60,000 bases of DNA. It comes from Acuticoccus kalidii. Lineage in GTDB: Bacteria; Pseudomonadota; Alphaproteobacteria; Rhizobiales; Amorphaceae. The translations under genes were made by a program, and so were the position numbers. The stretch is from the NCBI RefSeq assembly GCF_021556395.1, contig NZ_JAKGCS010000018.1:1-60000 (forward strand), in the 5' to 3' direction. The notes under the pieces are model-generated. The model ran no database searches. It saw only the letters and a list, made by a program, of their open reading frames with translations, and was not told the origin of the DNA. Of the stretch, positions 45,625 through 57,571 are shown piece by piece. The stretch's first letter is position 1. Every line of letters begins with the position of its first letter.

Positions 45625-46806
45625 ATGCTACACACCGTCAGCGGCTTCGACCGCATCGGCGAGGAGAACGCCTTCGCCGTGCTCGCGAAGGCCAACAAGC
45701 TCGCCGAACAAGGGCGCGACATCATCAATCTCGGCATCGGCCAGCCGGATTTTCCGACGCCCGACCATATCGTCGAGGCGGCCGTGAAGGCGCTGCGCGA
45801 CGGTCACCATGGCTATACGCCCGCGACCGGCATCACCCCGCTGCGCGAGGCGATCGCCAACGACATCCAGATGCGCACCGGCGTCGCGACGGATGCGGGC
45901 AACGTCCTCGTCGTTCCCGGCGGCAAGGTGACGATGTATCTCGCGATCGTCATGTTCGGTGAGCCCGGCGTCGAGATCATCTATCCAGACCCCGGCTTCC
46001 CGATCTATCGCTCGATGATCGAGTTCACCGGCGCGACCCCGGTTCCGCTGCCGATCCGTGAGGAAAACGGCTTCGCCTTCTCGCCGGACGATCTCGAGGG
46101 CCTTCTCTCCGACAAGACGCGGCTCGTCATCATCAACTCGCCGGCGAACCCCACCGGCGGCGTGACCCCGCCCGAAGACGTTGCGAAGCTCGCCAAGATC
46201 CTCGCGAACCGGCCCGACATCGCGGTGATGTCGGACGAGATTTACGGCCGCATGACCTATGACGGGCTGCAGCACGTCTCGCTCGGCTCCTTCCCCGAGC
46301 TTCGCGACCAGCTCATCCTCCTCGACGGCTTCTCGAAGACCTATGCGATGACGGGCTGGCGCCTCGGCTGGTCGCTCTGGCCGGACGCTCTGTTCGACAA
46401 GGCGCGCAAGCTCGCGGTGAATGCCTGGTCCTGCGTCAACGCGTCGGCCCAATATGCCGGGATCGCCGCCCTCACCGGGCCGCAGGATGCGTCCGAGGCG
46501 ATGGTCGCCGCCTTCGACGATCGCCGCAAGGCGGTGGTGGAGGCGCTGAACGCGCTGCCGGGGGTGAGCTGCGCGACGCCCAAGGGCGCCTTCTACGCGT
46601 TCCCCAACATCAAGGAGACCGGCTGGAAGGCGAAGCCCCTCGCCGACAAGCTCCTCCAGGAGACCGGCGTCGCGCTAATCGGCGGGCCGGACTTCGGCAT
46701 TCTCGGCGAAGGTTATGTCCGCGTCTCCTATGCGGCCGCGAAGGACCGCATTCTGGAGGCGATGGAGCGGATGGACGACTTCCTCAGGAAGAGCGAGGCC
46801 GCCTGA
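45625..46806 (+). CDS. PLP-dependent aminotransferase, class I/II (aspartate/alanine type)
   Basis: 393 residues, fold type I. Typical motifs: NLGIGQPDFPTPDHI at the N-terminus, INSPANPTGGV, MSDEIYGRMTYDG (Asp and Tyr for PLP), and DGFSKTYAMTGWRLG with the Schiff-base Lys. A GGAGGAG ribosome site precedes ATG 45625. The subgroup covers aspartate, alanine and related aminotransferases; specificity is not fixed by these motifs. It abuts ubiG tail to tail with no space for a terminator. Confidence 0.92.
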   Translation: MLHTVSGFDRIGEENAFAVLAKANKLAEQGRDIINLGIGQPDFPTPDHIVEAAVKALRDGHHGYTPATGITPLREAIANDIQMRTGVATDAGNVLVVPGGKVTMYLAIVMFGEPGVEIIYPDPGFPIYRSMIEFTGATPVPLPIREENGFAFSPDDLEGLLSDKTRLVIINSPANPTGGVTPPEDVAKLAKILANRPDIAVMSDEIYGRMTYDGLQHVSLGSFPELRDQLILLDGFSKTYAMTGWRLGWSLWPDALFDKARKLAVNAWSCVNASAQYAGIAALTGPQDASEAMVAAFDDRRKAVVEALNALPGVSCATPKGAFYAFPNIKETGWKAKPLADKLLQETGVALIGGPDFGILGEGYVRVSYAAAKDRILEAMERMDDFLRKSEAA

Positions 46807-47544
46807 TCAGGCGAGCGGACGGACGCCGGTGATCATGTAATTGACCTCGGCGTCCTTCCCGATCGACCACTCGTCGCGCAGCGGATTGTAGGCGACGCCC
46901 ACAACGTCGCGCGGCGACAGGCCGTTCGAGGTGAAGGCCGCTTCGAGCTCGGCCGGGCGCACGAATTTGGAAAATTCGTGCGTTCCGCGCGGCAACCACC
47001 GCAAAACATATTCCGCCGCCACGATCGCGAGCGCGAGCGCCTTCGGCGTCCGATTCAGCGTCGCGAACACCGTGAGGCCGCCGGGGCGCACCATCGTGGC
47101 GCACGCCGCGACGAAGGCATTCACATCGGCCACGTGCTCGACGATCTCCATCGCGAGCACCACGTCGAACGTCTCCCTCGCCTCCGCGAGCGCCTCGGCG
47201 GTGGTGTTGCGATAATCGACATCGACGCCGGAATGCTCGGCATGGCGCCGCGCGACCTCGATGTTCGTGGCGGCGGCATCCGCGCCGACGATCTCGGCGC
47301 CCATACGCGACAGCGGCTCGGACAGGAGCCCCGCACCGCAGCCGATATCGAGGATCCTGAGCCCCGCGAGCGGCGCTTCGCCGCGCGGATCGCGCTCGAA
47401 ATGGCGACTGATGGTCTGCCGGAGGAAGGTGAGCCGCACCGGATTGAACTTGTGGAGCGGCTTCATCTTGCCGTTCGGATTCCACCATTCGGCGGCGAGA
47501 CGGTCGAATTTCTCGACTTCGGCGGCATCGACGGTCGTTGTCAT
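46807..47544 (-). CDS. ubiG: Ubiquinone biosynthesis O-methyltransferase
   Basis: A SAM-dependent enzyme for the two O-methylations of ubiquinone synthesis. It has 245 residues. It begins with the UbiG-typical [20 protein letters not shown] and [11 protein letters not shown], then SAM motif [15 protein letters not shown] and [13 protein letters not shown]. The C-terminal [18 protein letters not shown] and [18 protein letters not shown] are membrane-contact segments of the family. Divergent from lysC across 80 bp, as in many Rhizobiales. Confidence 0.95.
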   Translation of the reverse strand: MTTTVDAAEVEKFDRLAAEWWNPNGKMKPLHKFNPVRLTFLRQTISRHFERDPRGEAPLAGLRILDIGCGAGLLSEPLSRMGAEIVGADAAATNIEVARRHAEHSGVDVDYRNTTAEALAEARETFDVVLAMEIVEHVADVNAFVAACATMVRPGGLTVFATLNRTPKALALAIVAAEYVLRWLPRGTHEFSKFVRPAELEAAFTSNGLSPRDVVGVAYNPLRDEWSIGKDAEVNYMITGVRPLA

Positions 47545-47624
47545 GAAAGGCCTTGGTTGTTCAAACGCGGTTCACCTGCTAGCTAGCGGCCCCGGACCGC
47601 TCCGCAAAGTTTGACTTACACTCC

Positions 47625-48863
47625 ATGTCCCGCATTGTAATGAAATTCGGCGGCACTTCCGTCGCCGACGTCGACCGTATCCGCAACGTCGCCGCCCATG
47701 TGGCGCGCGAGGTGAAAGCTGGAAACGAGGTTGCCGTGGTCGTTTCGGCGATGGCGGGGGAGACCAACCGTCTCGTGGCGCTCTGCCGCGAAGCCGCGCC
47801 GCTCCACGATGCGCGTGAATATGACGCTGTCGTTTCCTCCGGCGAGAATGTCACCTCCGGCCTCCTCGCGATCGTCCTGCAGACGATGGGGATCGAGGCC
47901 CGCTCCTGGCAGGGCTGGCAGATCCCGATGCGCACCAACGAGGCCCACGGCGCCGCCCGCATCGCCGACATTGACGGCAGCCAGATTATCGAGCGGTTCG
48001 GCCGCGGCCAAGTCGCCGTGATCGCCGGCTTCCAGGGCCTGTCGCCGCTCAACCGAATTTCGACGCTCGGCCGGGGTGGGTCCGACACGACCGCCGTCGC
48101 CCTCGCCGCCGCGCTGAAGGCCGACCGCTGCGACATCTACACCGATGTCGACGGCGTCTACACGACCGATCCGCGGATCGTGAAATCGGCCCGCCGCCTG
48201 CCGCAAATCTCCCACGAGGAGATGCTCGAAATGGCCTCGCTCGGCGCGAAGGTCCTCCATGTGCGCTCGGTCGAGCTCGCGATGCTCTACGAAGTGCCGC
48301 TCATGGTGTGCTCCAGCTTCGCCGATCCCGCCGTCACCCCGCCCGGGACGCTGATCACCGGGGAGAATATCGACATGGAAGCAGAAACAGTCACGTCCAT
48401 CGCCTACTCGCGCGACGAAGCCCAGGTGACCCTTCGCGATGTGCCCGACGCGCCCGGCGTCGCGCACCGCGTGTTCGGTCCGCTCGCCGATGCGAACATC
48501 AATGTCGACATGATCGTCCAGAACATCTCCGACGACGGCTCGACGACCGACATCACCTTCACCGTCCCGCAGTCCGAGTTCGACCGCGCGATGGCGACGC
48601 TCGAGGAGCAGCGGGAGACGATCCGCTTCGCCAAGCTCCTCGGCGACACGGACGTCGTGAAGGTGTCGGTGATCGGCGTCGGCATGCGCTCGCACGCCGG
48701 TGTGGCGGCGACCGCCTTCAAGGCGCTCGGCGAGCGGTCGATCAACATTCGTGCCATCACGACATCGGAAATCAAAATCTCGGTGTTGATCGATTCCGCC
48801 TACACCGAGCTTGCCGTCCGAACGCTTCACTCCGTCTATGGCCTCGACAAGGTCGCGCACTAA
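47625..48863 (+). CDS. lysC: Aspartate kinase
   Basis: Phosphorylates aspartate as the first step to lysine, threonine and methionine. It has 412 residues: the kinase domain starts VMKFGGTSVADV with SSGENVTSGLL and GRGGSDTTAVALAAAL, and two ACT domains from about residue 265 (VTLRDVPDAPGVAHRVFGPL; SVIGVGMRSHAGVAATAF) confer feedback control. Size and lack of a fused homoserine dehydrogenase match the class II-like single enzyme of alphaproteobacteria. No lysine riboswitch is seen in the short 80-bp leader. Confidence 0.96.
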   Translation: MSRIVMKFGGTSVADVDRIRNVAAHVAREVKAGNEVAVVVSAMAGETNRLVALCREAAPLHDAREYDAVVSSGENVTSGLLAIVLQTMGIEARSWQGWQIPMRTNEAHGAARIADIDGSQIIERFGRGQVAVIAGFQGLSPLNRISTLGRGGSDTTAVALAAALKADRCDIYTDVDGVYTTDPRIVKSARRLPQISHEEMLEMASLGAKVLHVRSVELAMLYEVPLMVCSSFADPAVTPPGTLITGENIDMEAETVTSIAYSRDEAQVTLRDVPDAPGVAHRVFGPLADANINVDMIVQNISDDGSTTDITFTVPQSEFDRAMATLEEQRETIRFAKLLGDTDVVKVSVIGVGMRSHAGVAATAFKALGERSINIRAITTSEIKISVLIDSAYTELAVRTLHSVYGLDKVAH

Positions 48864-48988
48864 TTTCAGCATAGAGGCAATTCACGGTAACGGTGGTGGC
48901 GGCGACGAGTATTCTCCATTTTTAGGATGCGCGCGCCGCCTCATTATGGTTGAAAGACCTCGAACGACCCGTGGTTGTAGGAGGGCCG

Positions 48989-51253
48989 ATGCGCGATACG
49001 CTTGCCGGGCCAAGGCAGCTTATCAAGCAGCTGCACGCGGTTATGGCCGCGCCGCTCGAAGCTCAGGAGAGGCTGGACCGTATCGTCCGCATCATCGCGG
49101 ACAATATGGTTGCCGAAGTGTCTTCGCTCTACATTCTGCGCGAAGACGGCATCCTTGAACTCTATGCCACGCACGGCCTCAATCCGTCGGCCGTGCACCG
49201 AGCCGGGCTGCGCGTCGGCCAAGGCCTCGTCGGCCGCGTCGCGAAGACCGCTCAGCCGCTCAACATCACCAATCCCCGCTCCCATCCGGGCTTTGCCTAT
49301 CTGCCGGAGACGGGTGAGGATGAGTACAACACCTTCCTCGGCGTGCCGGTGCTACGCGCCGGCCGGATGCTCGGCGTCCTCACGGTCCAGAACCGCGCGC
49401 CGAAGCGCTACGACAACGAAGAAGTCGAGGCGTTGCAGACCACGGCGATGGTGATCGCCGAGATCGCCGGCACCGGCGACCTCGAGAAGATCCCGCAATC
49501 GACCGCCGCGCTCGATATCAGCCGGCAGCTTCACGTGGCCGGCGTCTCGCTGGTCGAGGGCGTGGGCCTCGGCCGCGCCGTGCTGCACGAGCCGCGCGTC
49601 GTCGTCACCCGCCTGTTGAACGACGATGTCGAGCATGAGCTGAACCGTCTCGAAACCGCGCTCGACAAGATCCGCGGCAACCTCGTCGCCCACCTCTCGC
49701 GCGACGAGGTGAAGGGCGACGGCGCGCCGCGGGACGTGCTCGAGGCCTTCTTGATGATCGCGCAGGATCGCGGCTGGGCTCGCAAGATGGCCGACGTCGT
49801 GCGCTCCGGCCTCACGGCCGAAGCCGCCGTCGAGCGCGTCCAGTCGGACAATCGCGCCCGCCTCTTGCGGTCGACCGACCGTCTGGTCCGCGAGCGGCTC
49901 CACGATCTCGACGATCTTGCCAACCGGCTCCTGCGCGAATTGATGGGTCGCTCGCCGACCTCGCTCGCGCAGATCACCGGCGATGCCATCATCGTCGCCC
50001 GCTCGATGGGCGCGGCCGAACTCCTCGACTATGAGCGCACCCGCATTCGCGGTCTCGTGATGGAGGAAGGCACGCCCGCCTCCCACGTCACGCTGATCGC
50101 CCGCGCGCTCGGCATTCCGACGATCGGCCAGGCCGCCGGCGTCACGTCGATGGTGGAATCGGGCGAAGCGATCATCATCGACGCCGACGGGGGCGACGTT
50201 CATATCCGCCCCTCCCCCGACGTCGAGAACGTGTTCGCGGAGAAGGTCCGCTTCCGGGCACGCAAGCAGGCGCAATATCGCCGCCTCAGGCATCTGCCGG
50301 CGACGACGCGGGACGGGCAGGACGTCACCTTGTCGATGAACGCGGGGATGCTCGCCGACATGCCGCATCTCAAGGAGAGCGGCGCGGCCGGCGTCGGCCT
50401 CTTCCGCACCGAGGTGCTGTTCATGGTGGCGCCCTCCCTGCCGCGAATGCAGGCGCAGGAGCAGCTCTACCGCCAGATCTACAAGGGCGCCGAAGGGCGG
50501 CCGGTCACGTTCCGCTCGCTCGATATCGGGGGCGACAAGATCCTTCCCTATCTGCGCAAGGTGGAGGAGGAGAATCCGGCGATGGGCTGGCGCGCGGTGC
50601 GTCTCGGCCTCGACCGGCCGGGCCTGCTGCGCACGCAGATCCGCGCCTTCCTCCTCGCCGCCGCGGGGCAGGAATTGAAACTGATGTTCCCGATGGTGAC
50701 GACCGTCGCCGAGTATAATGCCGCAAGGGCGCTCGTCGATCGCGAGCGGCGCTTCCTGCACACGCACGGCTATACGCTTCCCGAATCGACCAAGCTCGGG
50801 GTGATGCTCGAGACGCCGTCGCTCCTCTTCGAGCTCGAGGAGCTGCTGCAGGTCACCGATTTCGTCTCCGTCGGCACCAACGATCTCTTCCAGTTTGCGA
50901 TGGCGGCGGACCGCTCGAACGTGCGCGTCGCCGGCCGGTTCGACACGTTGAGTCAATCCTTCGTGCGGATGCTGAAGCGGGTCGCCGATGCGTGCCGGGA
51001 GGCCAACGTTCCCGTGACCGTCTGCGGCGATTATGCGAGCCGCCCGCTCGAAGCGCTCTGCCTTCTCGGGCTCGGCTACACGCATCTTTCGATGCCGCCC
51101 GCGGCGATCGGGCCGGTCAAGGCCGCCATTCGTGCAACAGACCTGGGACGATTGCGCGCGCGTCTATGGCCAAGGCTTGAACCTGGACGCGGAAACGACG
51201 ATCTTCGTCATCTTCTTTCGCGATTTGCAGACGCGAACGACATCCCAGTCTAG
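48989..51253 (+). CDS. ptsP: Phosphoenolpyruvate-protein phosphotransferase of the nitrogen PTS (EI-Ntr)
   Basis: First enzyme of the regulatory PTS, which passes phosphate from PEP to NPr and EIIA-Ntr and senses nitrogen via glutamine. It has 754 residues from ATG 48989, with GGAGGG 5 bases upstream; a TTG start at 48950 lacks such a site. An N-terminal GAF domain (about 15-160) precedes the PTS EI part. The phospho-accepting His366 lies in [17 protein letters not shown]. The PEP-binding domain carries [27 protein letters not shown] and [12 protein letters not shown]. 8 bp before prfA, so they form an operon. Confidence 0.95.
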   Translation: MRDTLAGPRQLIKQLHAVMAAPLEAQERLDRIVRIIADNMVAEVSSLYILREDGILELYATHGLNPSAVHRAGLRVGQGLVGRVAKTAQPLNITNPRSHPGFAYLPETGEDEYNTFLGVPVLRAGRMLGVLTVQNRAPKRYDNEEVEALQTTAMVIAEIAGTGDLEKIPQSTAALDISRQLHVAGVSLVEGVGLGRAVLHEPRVVVTRLLNDDVEHELNRLETALDKIRGNLVAHLSRDEVKGDGAPRDVLEAFLMIAQDRGWARKMADVVRSGLTAEAAVERVQSDNRARLLRSTDRLVRERLHDLDDLANRLLRELMGRSPTSLAQITGDAIIVARSMGAAELLDYERTRIRGLVMEEGTPASHVTLIARALGIPTIGQAAGVTSMVESGEAIIIDADGGDVHIRPSPDVENVFAEKVRFRARKQAQYRRLRHLPATTRDGQDVTLSMNAGMLADMPHLKESGAAGVGLFRTEVLFMVAPSLPRMQAQEQLYRQIYKGAEGRPVTFRSLDIGGDKILPYLRKVEEENPAMGWRAVRLGLDRPGLLRTQIRAFLLAAAGQELKLMFPMVTTVAEYNAARALVDRERRFLHTHGYTLPESTKLGVMLETPSLLFELEELLQVTDFVSVGTNDLFQFAMAADRSNVRVAGRFDTLSQSFVRMLKRVADACREANVPVTVCGDYASRPLEALCLLGLGYTHLSMPPAAIGPVKAAIRATDLGRLRARLWPRLEPGRGNDDLRHLLSRFADANDIPV

Positions 51254-51261
51254 GAACGAGA

Positions 51262-52323
51262 ATGATGTTGCGTCAGCGGCTCGACGAGGTGGTCGACCGC
51301 TTCAACATTCTGGAGCAGCGCATGGCCGCCGGCCCCCAGGCCGACGAATATGTGGAGCTGTCCAGAGAATATGCCGAGCTCGAACCGCTCGTCCGATCCG
51401 TCTCGGCCTTACGCCAGGCCGAGAAGGAGCTCGCCGATATCGACGAGCTGTTGAAGGCCGACGACGAGTTGGCCGAGATCGCTGAAGCCGAGCGGCCGGA
51501 GGTCGTGAAGACGATCGACCGGCTGGCCGACGAGATCCGGGTCGCCCTCCTGCCGAAGGACGAGGCGGACGCCAAGAGCGCGATCCTCGAAGTCCGTGCC
51601 GGGACGGGTGGCCAGGAAGCCGCCCTCTTCGCCGGCGACCTTTTCCGCATGTACGAGCGGTACGCCGCCGAGCAGGGCTGGAAGGTCGAGGTGATGAGCA
51701 TGTCCGAGGGCGAGGCCGGCGGCTACAAGGAGATCATCGCCGCGGTGCGGGGCACCAACGTGTTCGCGCGGATGAAATTCGAGTCCGGCGTCCACCGCGT
51801 GCAGCGTGTGCCGGTCACCGAATCGGGCGGGCGGATCCATACCTCCGCGGCGACCGTCGCAGTGCTGCCGGAGGCCGAGGACGTCGATATCGACATCCCG
51901 GCGGCCGACATCCGCATCGACACGATGCGGGCCTCCGGCGCCGGCGGTCAGCACGTCAACACGACCGATTCGGCCGTGCGCATCACCCACTTGCCGACCG
52001 GCATCGTCGTGACCTCCTCGGAAAAGTCGCAGCACCAGAACCGTGCGCGCGCGATGGAGGTTCTGCGGGCCCGCCTCTACGACATGATGCGGCAGGAGGC
52101 GGACGACGCGCGGGCGGCCGAACGCAAGGGCCAGGTCGGCTCCGGCGACCGGTCGGAGCGCATCCGCACCTACAATTTCCCGCAAGGCCGGGTGACGGAT
52201 CACCGCATCAACCTGACACTCTACAAACTGAACGAGGTGCTCGCCGGGACGGCGCTCGACGAGGTGGTCGACGCGCTGGCGACCGAGCATCAATCGCGAT
52301 TGCTGGCAGAGACCGATGGTTGA
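51262..52323 (+). CDS. prfA: Peptide chain release factor 1
   Basis: Class I release factor reading UAA/UAG. It has 353 residues. The catalytic GGQ is in [17 protein letters not shown] near residue 230. Other RF1 markers are [17 protein letters not shown] and [13 protein letters not shown]. An ATG one codon downstream is an equal start candidate. Overlaps prmC by 8 bases. Confidence 0.97.
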   Translation: MMLRQRLDEVVDRFNILEQRMAAGPQADEYVELSREYAELEPLVRSVSALRQAEKELADIDELLKADDELAEIAEAERPEVVKTIDRLADEIRVALLPKDEADAKSAILEVRAGTGGQEAALFAGDLFRMYERYAAEQGWKVEVMSMSEGEAGGYKEIIAAVRGTNVFARMKFESGVHRVQRVPVTESGGRIHTSAATVAVLPEAEDVDIDIPAADIRIDTMRASGAGGQHVNTTDSAVRITHLPTGIVVTSSEKSQHQNRARAMEVLRARLYDMMRQEADDARAAERKGQVGSGDRSERIRTYNFPQGRVTDHRINLTLYKLNEVLAGTALDEVVDALATEHQSRLLAETDG

Positions 52324-53203
52324 CGATCCCCTCGGCCTCATGAACGACGATGCCGACCTGTCGAGCCTTTATAACGGGGTGAAGCGGGCGTTTCGTGAGG
52401 CTGGGATCGCGACACCGGATCTCGATGCACGGCTTCTCGTCACCGAAACGCTCGGCGTTTCGACGGCGCAACTGATCGCCAATCCCCGGATGCGCATTTC
52501 GCCGGAACTCGCCGCCGAGCTCGTGACCCATGCGCGCGAGCGAATCGCCGGCCGGTCGATCGGGCGCATTCTCGGCCGCCGGGCCTTCTGGTCGCTGGAT
52601 TTGCGGATCAATCAATCGACGCTGGAGCCGCGCCCGGAAACCGAAACTGTCGTCGAACTTGCGCTTCAGATGCTACAACCGGTTGAAACCGAGGCCCTGA
52701 TCGCCGATCTAGGGGTTGGTACGGGCGCGATCCTTTTGTCGATCCTCAGCGAGCGCCTGAACGCGTTCGGCGTCGGGGTCGACATTTCGGAGGATGCCCT
52801 TCGAGAGGCGGAACGCAACGCCGAGCGCAACAACCTCGCCGACCGTGCTTTTTTCGTGGTTTCCAATTTCGGCGCGGCGCTCGCGAAGCGGTTCGACGTC
52901 GTGGTCTCGAACCCGCCTTATATCGCGACGTCGGTGATCGAGAGCCTCGATCCGATCGTGCGCGACAACGACCCCCGCCTCGCCCTCGATGGCGGTGTGG
53001 ACGGGCTCGACGCCTACCGGATCGTGTTCGCGCAGGCCGACGAGATGATGTTGCCTACGGGCACTTTGATCGTCGAGATCGATCCAAATGCTCAGGCCGA
53101 GGTGATCCGTGAAGCCGAGCGATGTGGCCTTTCGGCTGTGTCGATCGCCACAGATCTCAACGGAGACACGCGCGCCATCGCATTGCGCCGCACGAATGCT
53201 TAA
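52316..53203 (+). CDS. prmC: Release factor glutamine methyltransferase
   Basis: Methylates the glutamine of the GGQ motif in release factors. It has 295 residues. The SAM fold shows [16 protein letters not shown] and the substrate-glutamine motif [22 protein letters not shown] is also typical. It starts inside the prfA 3' end, so it is coupled to its own substrate's gene. It ends at TAA 53203, directly before an AT-rich, strongly structured gap. Confidence 0.95.
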   Translation: MVDDPLGLMNDDADLSSLYNGVKRAFREAGIATPDLDARLLVTETLGVSTAQLIANPRMRISPELAAELVTHARERIAGRSIGRILGRRAFWSLDLRINQSTLEPRPETETVVELALQMLQPVETEALIADLGVGTGAILLSILSERLNAFGVGVDISEDALREAERNAERNNLADRAFFVVSNFGAALAKRFDVVVSNPPYIATSVIESLDPIVRDNDPRLALDGGVDGLDAYRIVFAQADEMMLPTGTLIVEIDPNAQAEVIREAERCGLSAVSIATDLNGDTRAIALRRTNA

Positions 53204-53213
53204 CGTCGCCATG

Positions 53214-53242
53214 TTGGAAAAGACGTGACGTGTATGTAATTA
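53214..53242 (+). promoter_or_regulatory. Promoter candidate for the structured RNA / DUF4167 transcript
   Basis: TTGGAA (53214-53219) and TAATTA (53237-53242) are separated by 17 bases in the most AT-rich patch of this area, just after the prmC stop. The predicted start, near 53249 (GGAATGATG), lies 10 bases before the first hairpin. Confidence 0.45.
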
Positions 53243-53248
53243 AGTCTT

Positions 53249-53423
53249 GGAATGATGAGCCGGACCCGCTAACGTCCGGCTGTCGGCCGGTGGGTTCTGG
53301 TGCATTGAGCACCGTTGATGCCCATCGTGTGCCTGCCCCTCGATTGGGGCACCGTTATCACTGACGCCATGAAGGCGACGATGGGTTTCCCTGTAGCGTG
53401 CCCAACTGGGCATCGGCCTACAG
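53249..53423 (+). ncRNA. Candidate structured RNA between prmC and the DUF4167 gene
   Basis: The 395-bp gap (53204-53598) has no supportable gene before the DUF4167 start but carries a dense row of hairpins. These are GCCGGAC/GTCCGGC (53259-53280, 7 bp); GGTGC/GCACC (53299-53313); an outer stem CCCATCGT/ACGATGGG (53321-53328 with 53378-53385) enclosing TGCCCC/GGGGCA (53334-53351) and CGCC/GGCG (53365-53377) as a three-way junction; and CTGTAG/CTACAG (53391-53396 with 53418-53423) capped by TGCCC/GGGCA. A promoter-like element precedes it. No T-rich terminator follows, so it may be a 5' leader of DUF4167 as well as a separate RNA. I vaguely recall rhizobial small RNAs mapped near this locus but cannot confirm a family. 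Confidence 0.5.
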
Positions 53424-53598
53424 CCGTCGTCGACGTGGTTGGGGTGTGGTGCGCTGCATAGGCGGCGCTCCTAAGCGAACTGAGTCGGGCCGTCGATCTG
53501 CATTCGTGTCGATCGTGTTGGACGTTGGAAGGGTCTTCACCTTTCTGCGCCAAACAGTCCGCCAGTTTGACGTTGTGTCCCGGACGAGAAACGAGCTG

Positions 53599-54312
53599 AT
53601 GAGACCAAACAATCCGAACAAGCGTCTACGTGGCCGCAATCGGAGCAAGAATAGCAATCCGCTTGCTCGCTCATACGAGTCGAACGGCCCAGACGTTAAG
53701 ATCCGCGGAAGTGCGCTCCAGGTTGCGGACAAGTATGCCCAACTTGCGCGAGACGCCCAGTCCGCCGGTGACCGCGTGATGGCGGAAAATTACTTCCAGC
53801 ACGCCGAGCACTACTATCGCATCGTCGCGCAAGCGTACGAGCAATCGAACACCCAGCAGCCGCGCGAGCGCCGAGACGACAACGATCGCGGCGGCCGCTA
53901 CGACGATCGCTTCCGCGGCGAGCAACCGTCCGTCAACGGCTATGACGGTATCGACGACGACGAGGACGACGGCGTACGTCGCACCGTTCGCGCCAACGGC
54001 AACAACAACGATCGCAATCTCGACGACGACGATGGCGACGACGACGATGACAACAAGACCGTCCAGGCGACCGTTCAGCCCTCACCGGCTCACAACGGAA
54101 ACGGCAACGGCGACGGCGACGCGCAATCGGTCGAAACCGCTTCCGAGAGCGACGAGGCGGGCGCCACGGTCGAGCTGAACGCGGCCGAAGCGCCGGCGGA
54201 AGACGACGCGAAACCCAAGCGCCGCCCCCGCACGACGCGCCCCCGCACGCGGACCCGGCGCACCGCCGATGCCGACAAGCCGGCAACCGAAACCGCCGAA
54301 TCGACCAACTGA
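53599..54312 (+). CDS. DUF4167 domain protein with disordered acidic/basic tail
   Basis: 237 residues from ATG 53599. The conserved part is the first 85 residues (RPNNPNKRLRGRNRSKNSNP, VADKYAQLARDAQSAGDRVMAENYFQHAEHYYRI), the DUF4167 domain, with a basic Asn/Arg N-terminus that could bind RNA. Then comes low complexity: an Arg/Asp stretch, an Asp-rich run (DDDDGDDDDDN), an Asn-Gly run and a Lys/Arg-Pro tail (KPKRRPRTTRPRTRTRR). Function unknown. Its conserved place between prmC and clpB and its basic ends suggest an RNA- or ribosome-linked role; that is inference. A strong terminator follows. Confidence 0.9.
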   Translation: MRPNNPNKRLRGRNRSKNSNPLARSYESNGPDVKIRGSALQVADKYAQLARDAQSAGDRVMAENYFQHAEHYYRIVAQAYEQSNTQQPRERRDDNDRGGRYDDRFRGEQPSVNGYDGIDDDEDDGVRRTVRANGNNNDRNLDDDDGDDDDDNKTVQATVQPSPAHNGNGNGDGDAQSVETASESDEAGATVELNAAEAPAEDDAKPKRRPRTTRPRTRTRRTADADKPATETAESTN

Positions 54313-54413
54313 AGTCGGCGCCGTCCGCCGACTCTATCGGCGCGGCCGACCAGCCTGCCGGCGCGCTACGGCCCGCCGCCTCATAAGAAGAACAGCTCGT
54401 CTCCCCTCGTTGG

Positions 54414-54451
54414 CACCCCGCCGGATCCTTGCGATCCAGGCGGGGTGTTTT
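54414..54451 (+). terminator. Rho-independent terminator after the DUF4167 gene
   Basis: CACCCCGCC/GGCGGGGTG forms a 9-bp stem extended by GGATC/GATCC with one bulged A. It is followed by TTTT. It lies about 100 bp past the stop. Confidence 0.92.
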
Positions 54452-54522
54452 CGTGCGTCCGCGTCATGCCGCCCGCGAGACGGACCGCGATCTCGCGCCG
54501 TTGCGCACAGTCGCGCGCCATT

Positions 54523-54664
54523 GCTTTCGTGAAAGCCGGCGCCGTCTTTTAGCGCCCGCTTGCGCACCACCTTCCCTTTTCCGCCCTCGATCGTCCGGGG
54601 ACCCGCGCGGCGGCGGCCGGCGGCTCCGGCAGAATCGGCACAAAAGGGGCCCAAAGACGTCTTT
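54523..54664 (+). promoter_or_regulatory. clpB upstream region with two inverted repeats
   Basis: In the 482-bp gap 54313-54794, after the terminator, lie GCTTTC-GT-GAAAGC (54523-54536) and a perfect 12-bp palindrome AAAGACGTCTTT (54653-54664). The clpB start is about 130 bp further on. No CIRCE element is present. I could not place a sigma-32 promoter with confidence. Beyond these I see no gene in the gap. Confidence 0.35.
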
Positions 54665-54794
54665 TCTCCGCCTCCGGGATGCTTATCTTCGTTATGGCGC
54701 CGGCCGATAGGCGGCGCCCGCGGTGGCAATCGCACCGCGCCAGCCAAACGCTCTTTCCTCGAGTCTTCGCTGTCGAAAGGGTTCAGGGGGTCAT

Positions 54795-57398
<2,604 letters not shown>

Positions 57399-57429
57399 TC
57401 GGACGCACCCGGCCGAACGAACGAAGCGA

Positions 57430-57452
57430 GGGGCCGCACGCGGCCCCTTTTT
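57430..57452 (+). terminator. Rho-independent terminator of clpB
   Basis: GGGGCCG/CGGCCCC (7-bp stem, CACG loop) followed by TTTTT, 32 bp after the clpB stop. Confidence 0.93.
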
Positions 57453-57495
57453 CGTGGCGTGTCACTCATCCTTCGGGTGGCGTGAGAGATTGATT

Positions 57496-57525
57496 GGCGG
57501 CGCCCGATTCCATGCGGGCGCCGCC
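57496..57525. other. Strong 11-bp hairpin in the methyltransferase leader
   Basis: GGCGGCGCCCG and CGGGCGCCGCC pair perfectly around an 8-base loop, about 46 bp before the methyltransferase start and 44 bp after the clpB terminator. It lacks a T-run on the plus strand, so it may be a leader structure, a second weak stop, or an intergenic palindrome. Confidence 0.55.
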
Positions 57526-57571
57526 TCCTCTATCGTGCCGCTCCTCTCCCCGATTCGGCGAAGGCCAATTT

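Noticed and set aside
47545..47624. Possible lysine riboswitch before lysC
   Set aside because: The gap is 80 bp and shared with ubiG. No long structured leader fits.
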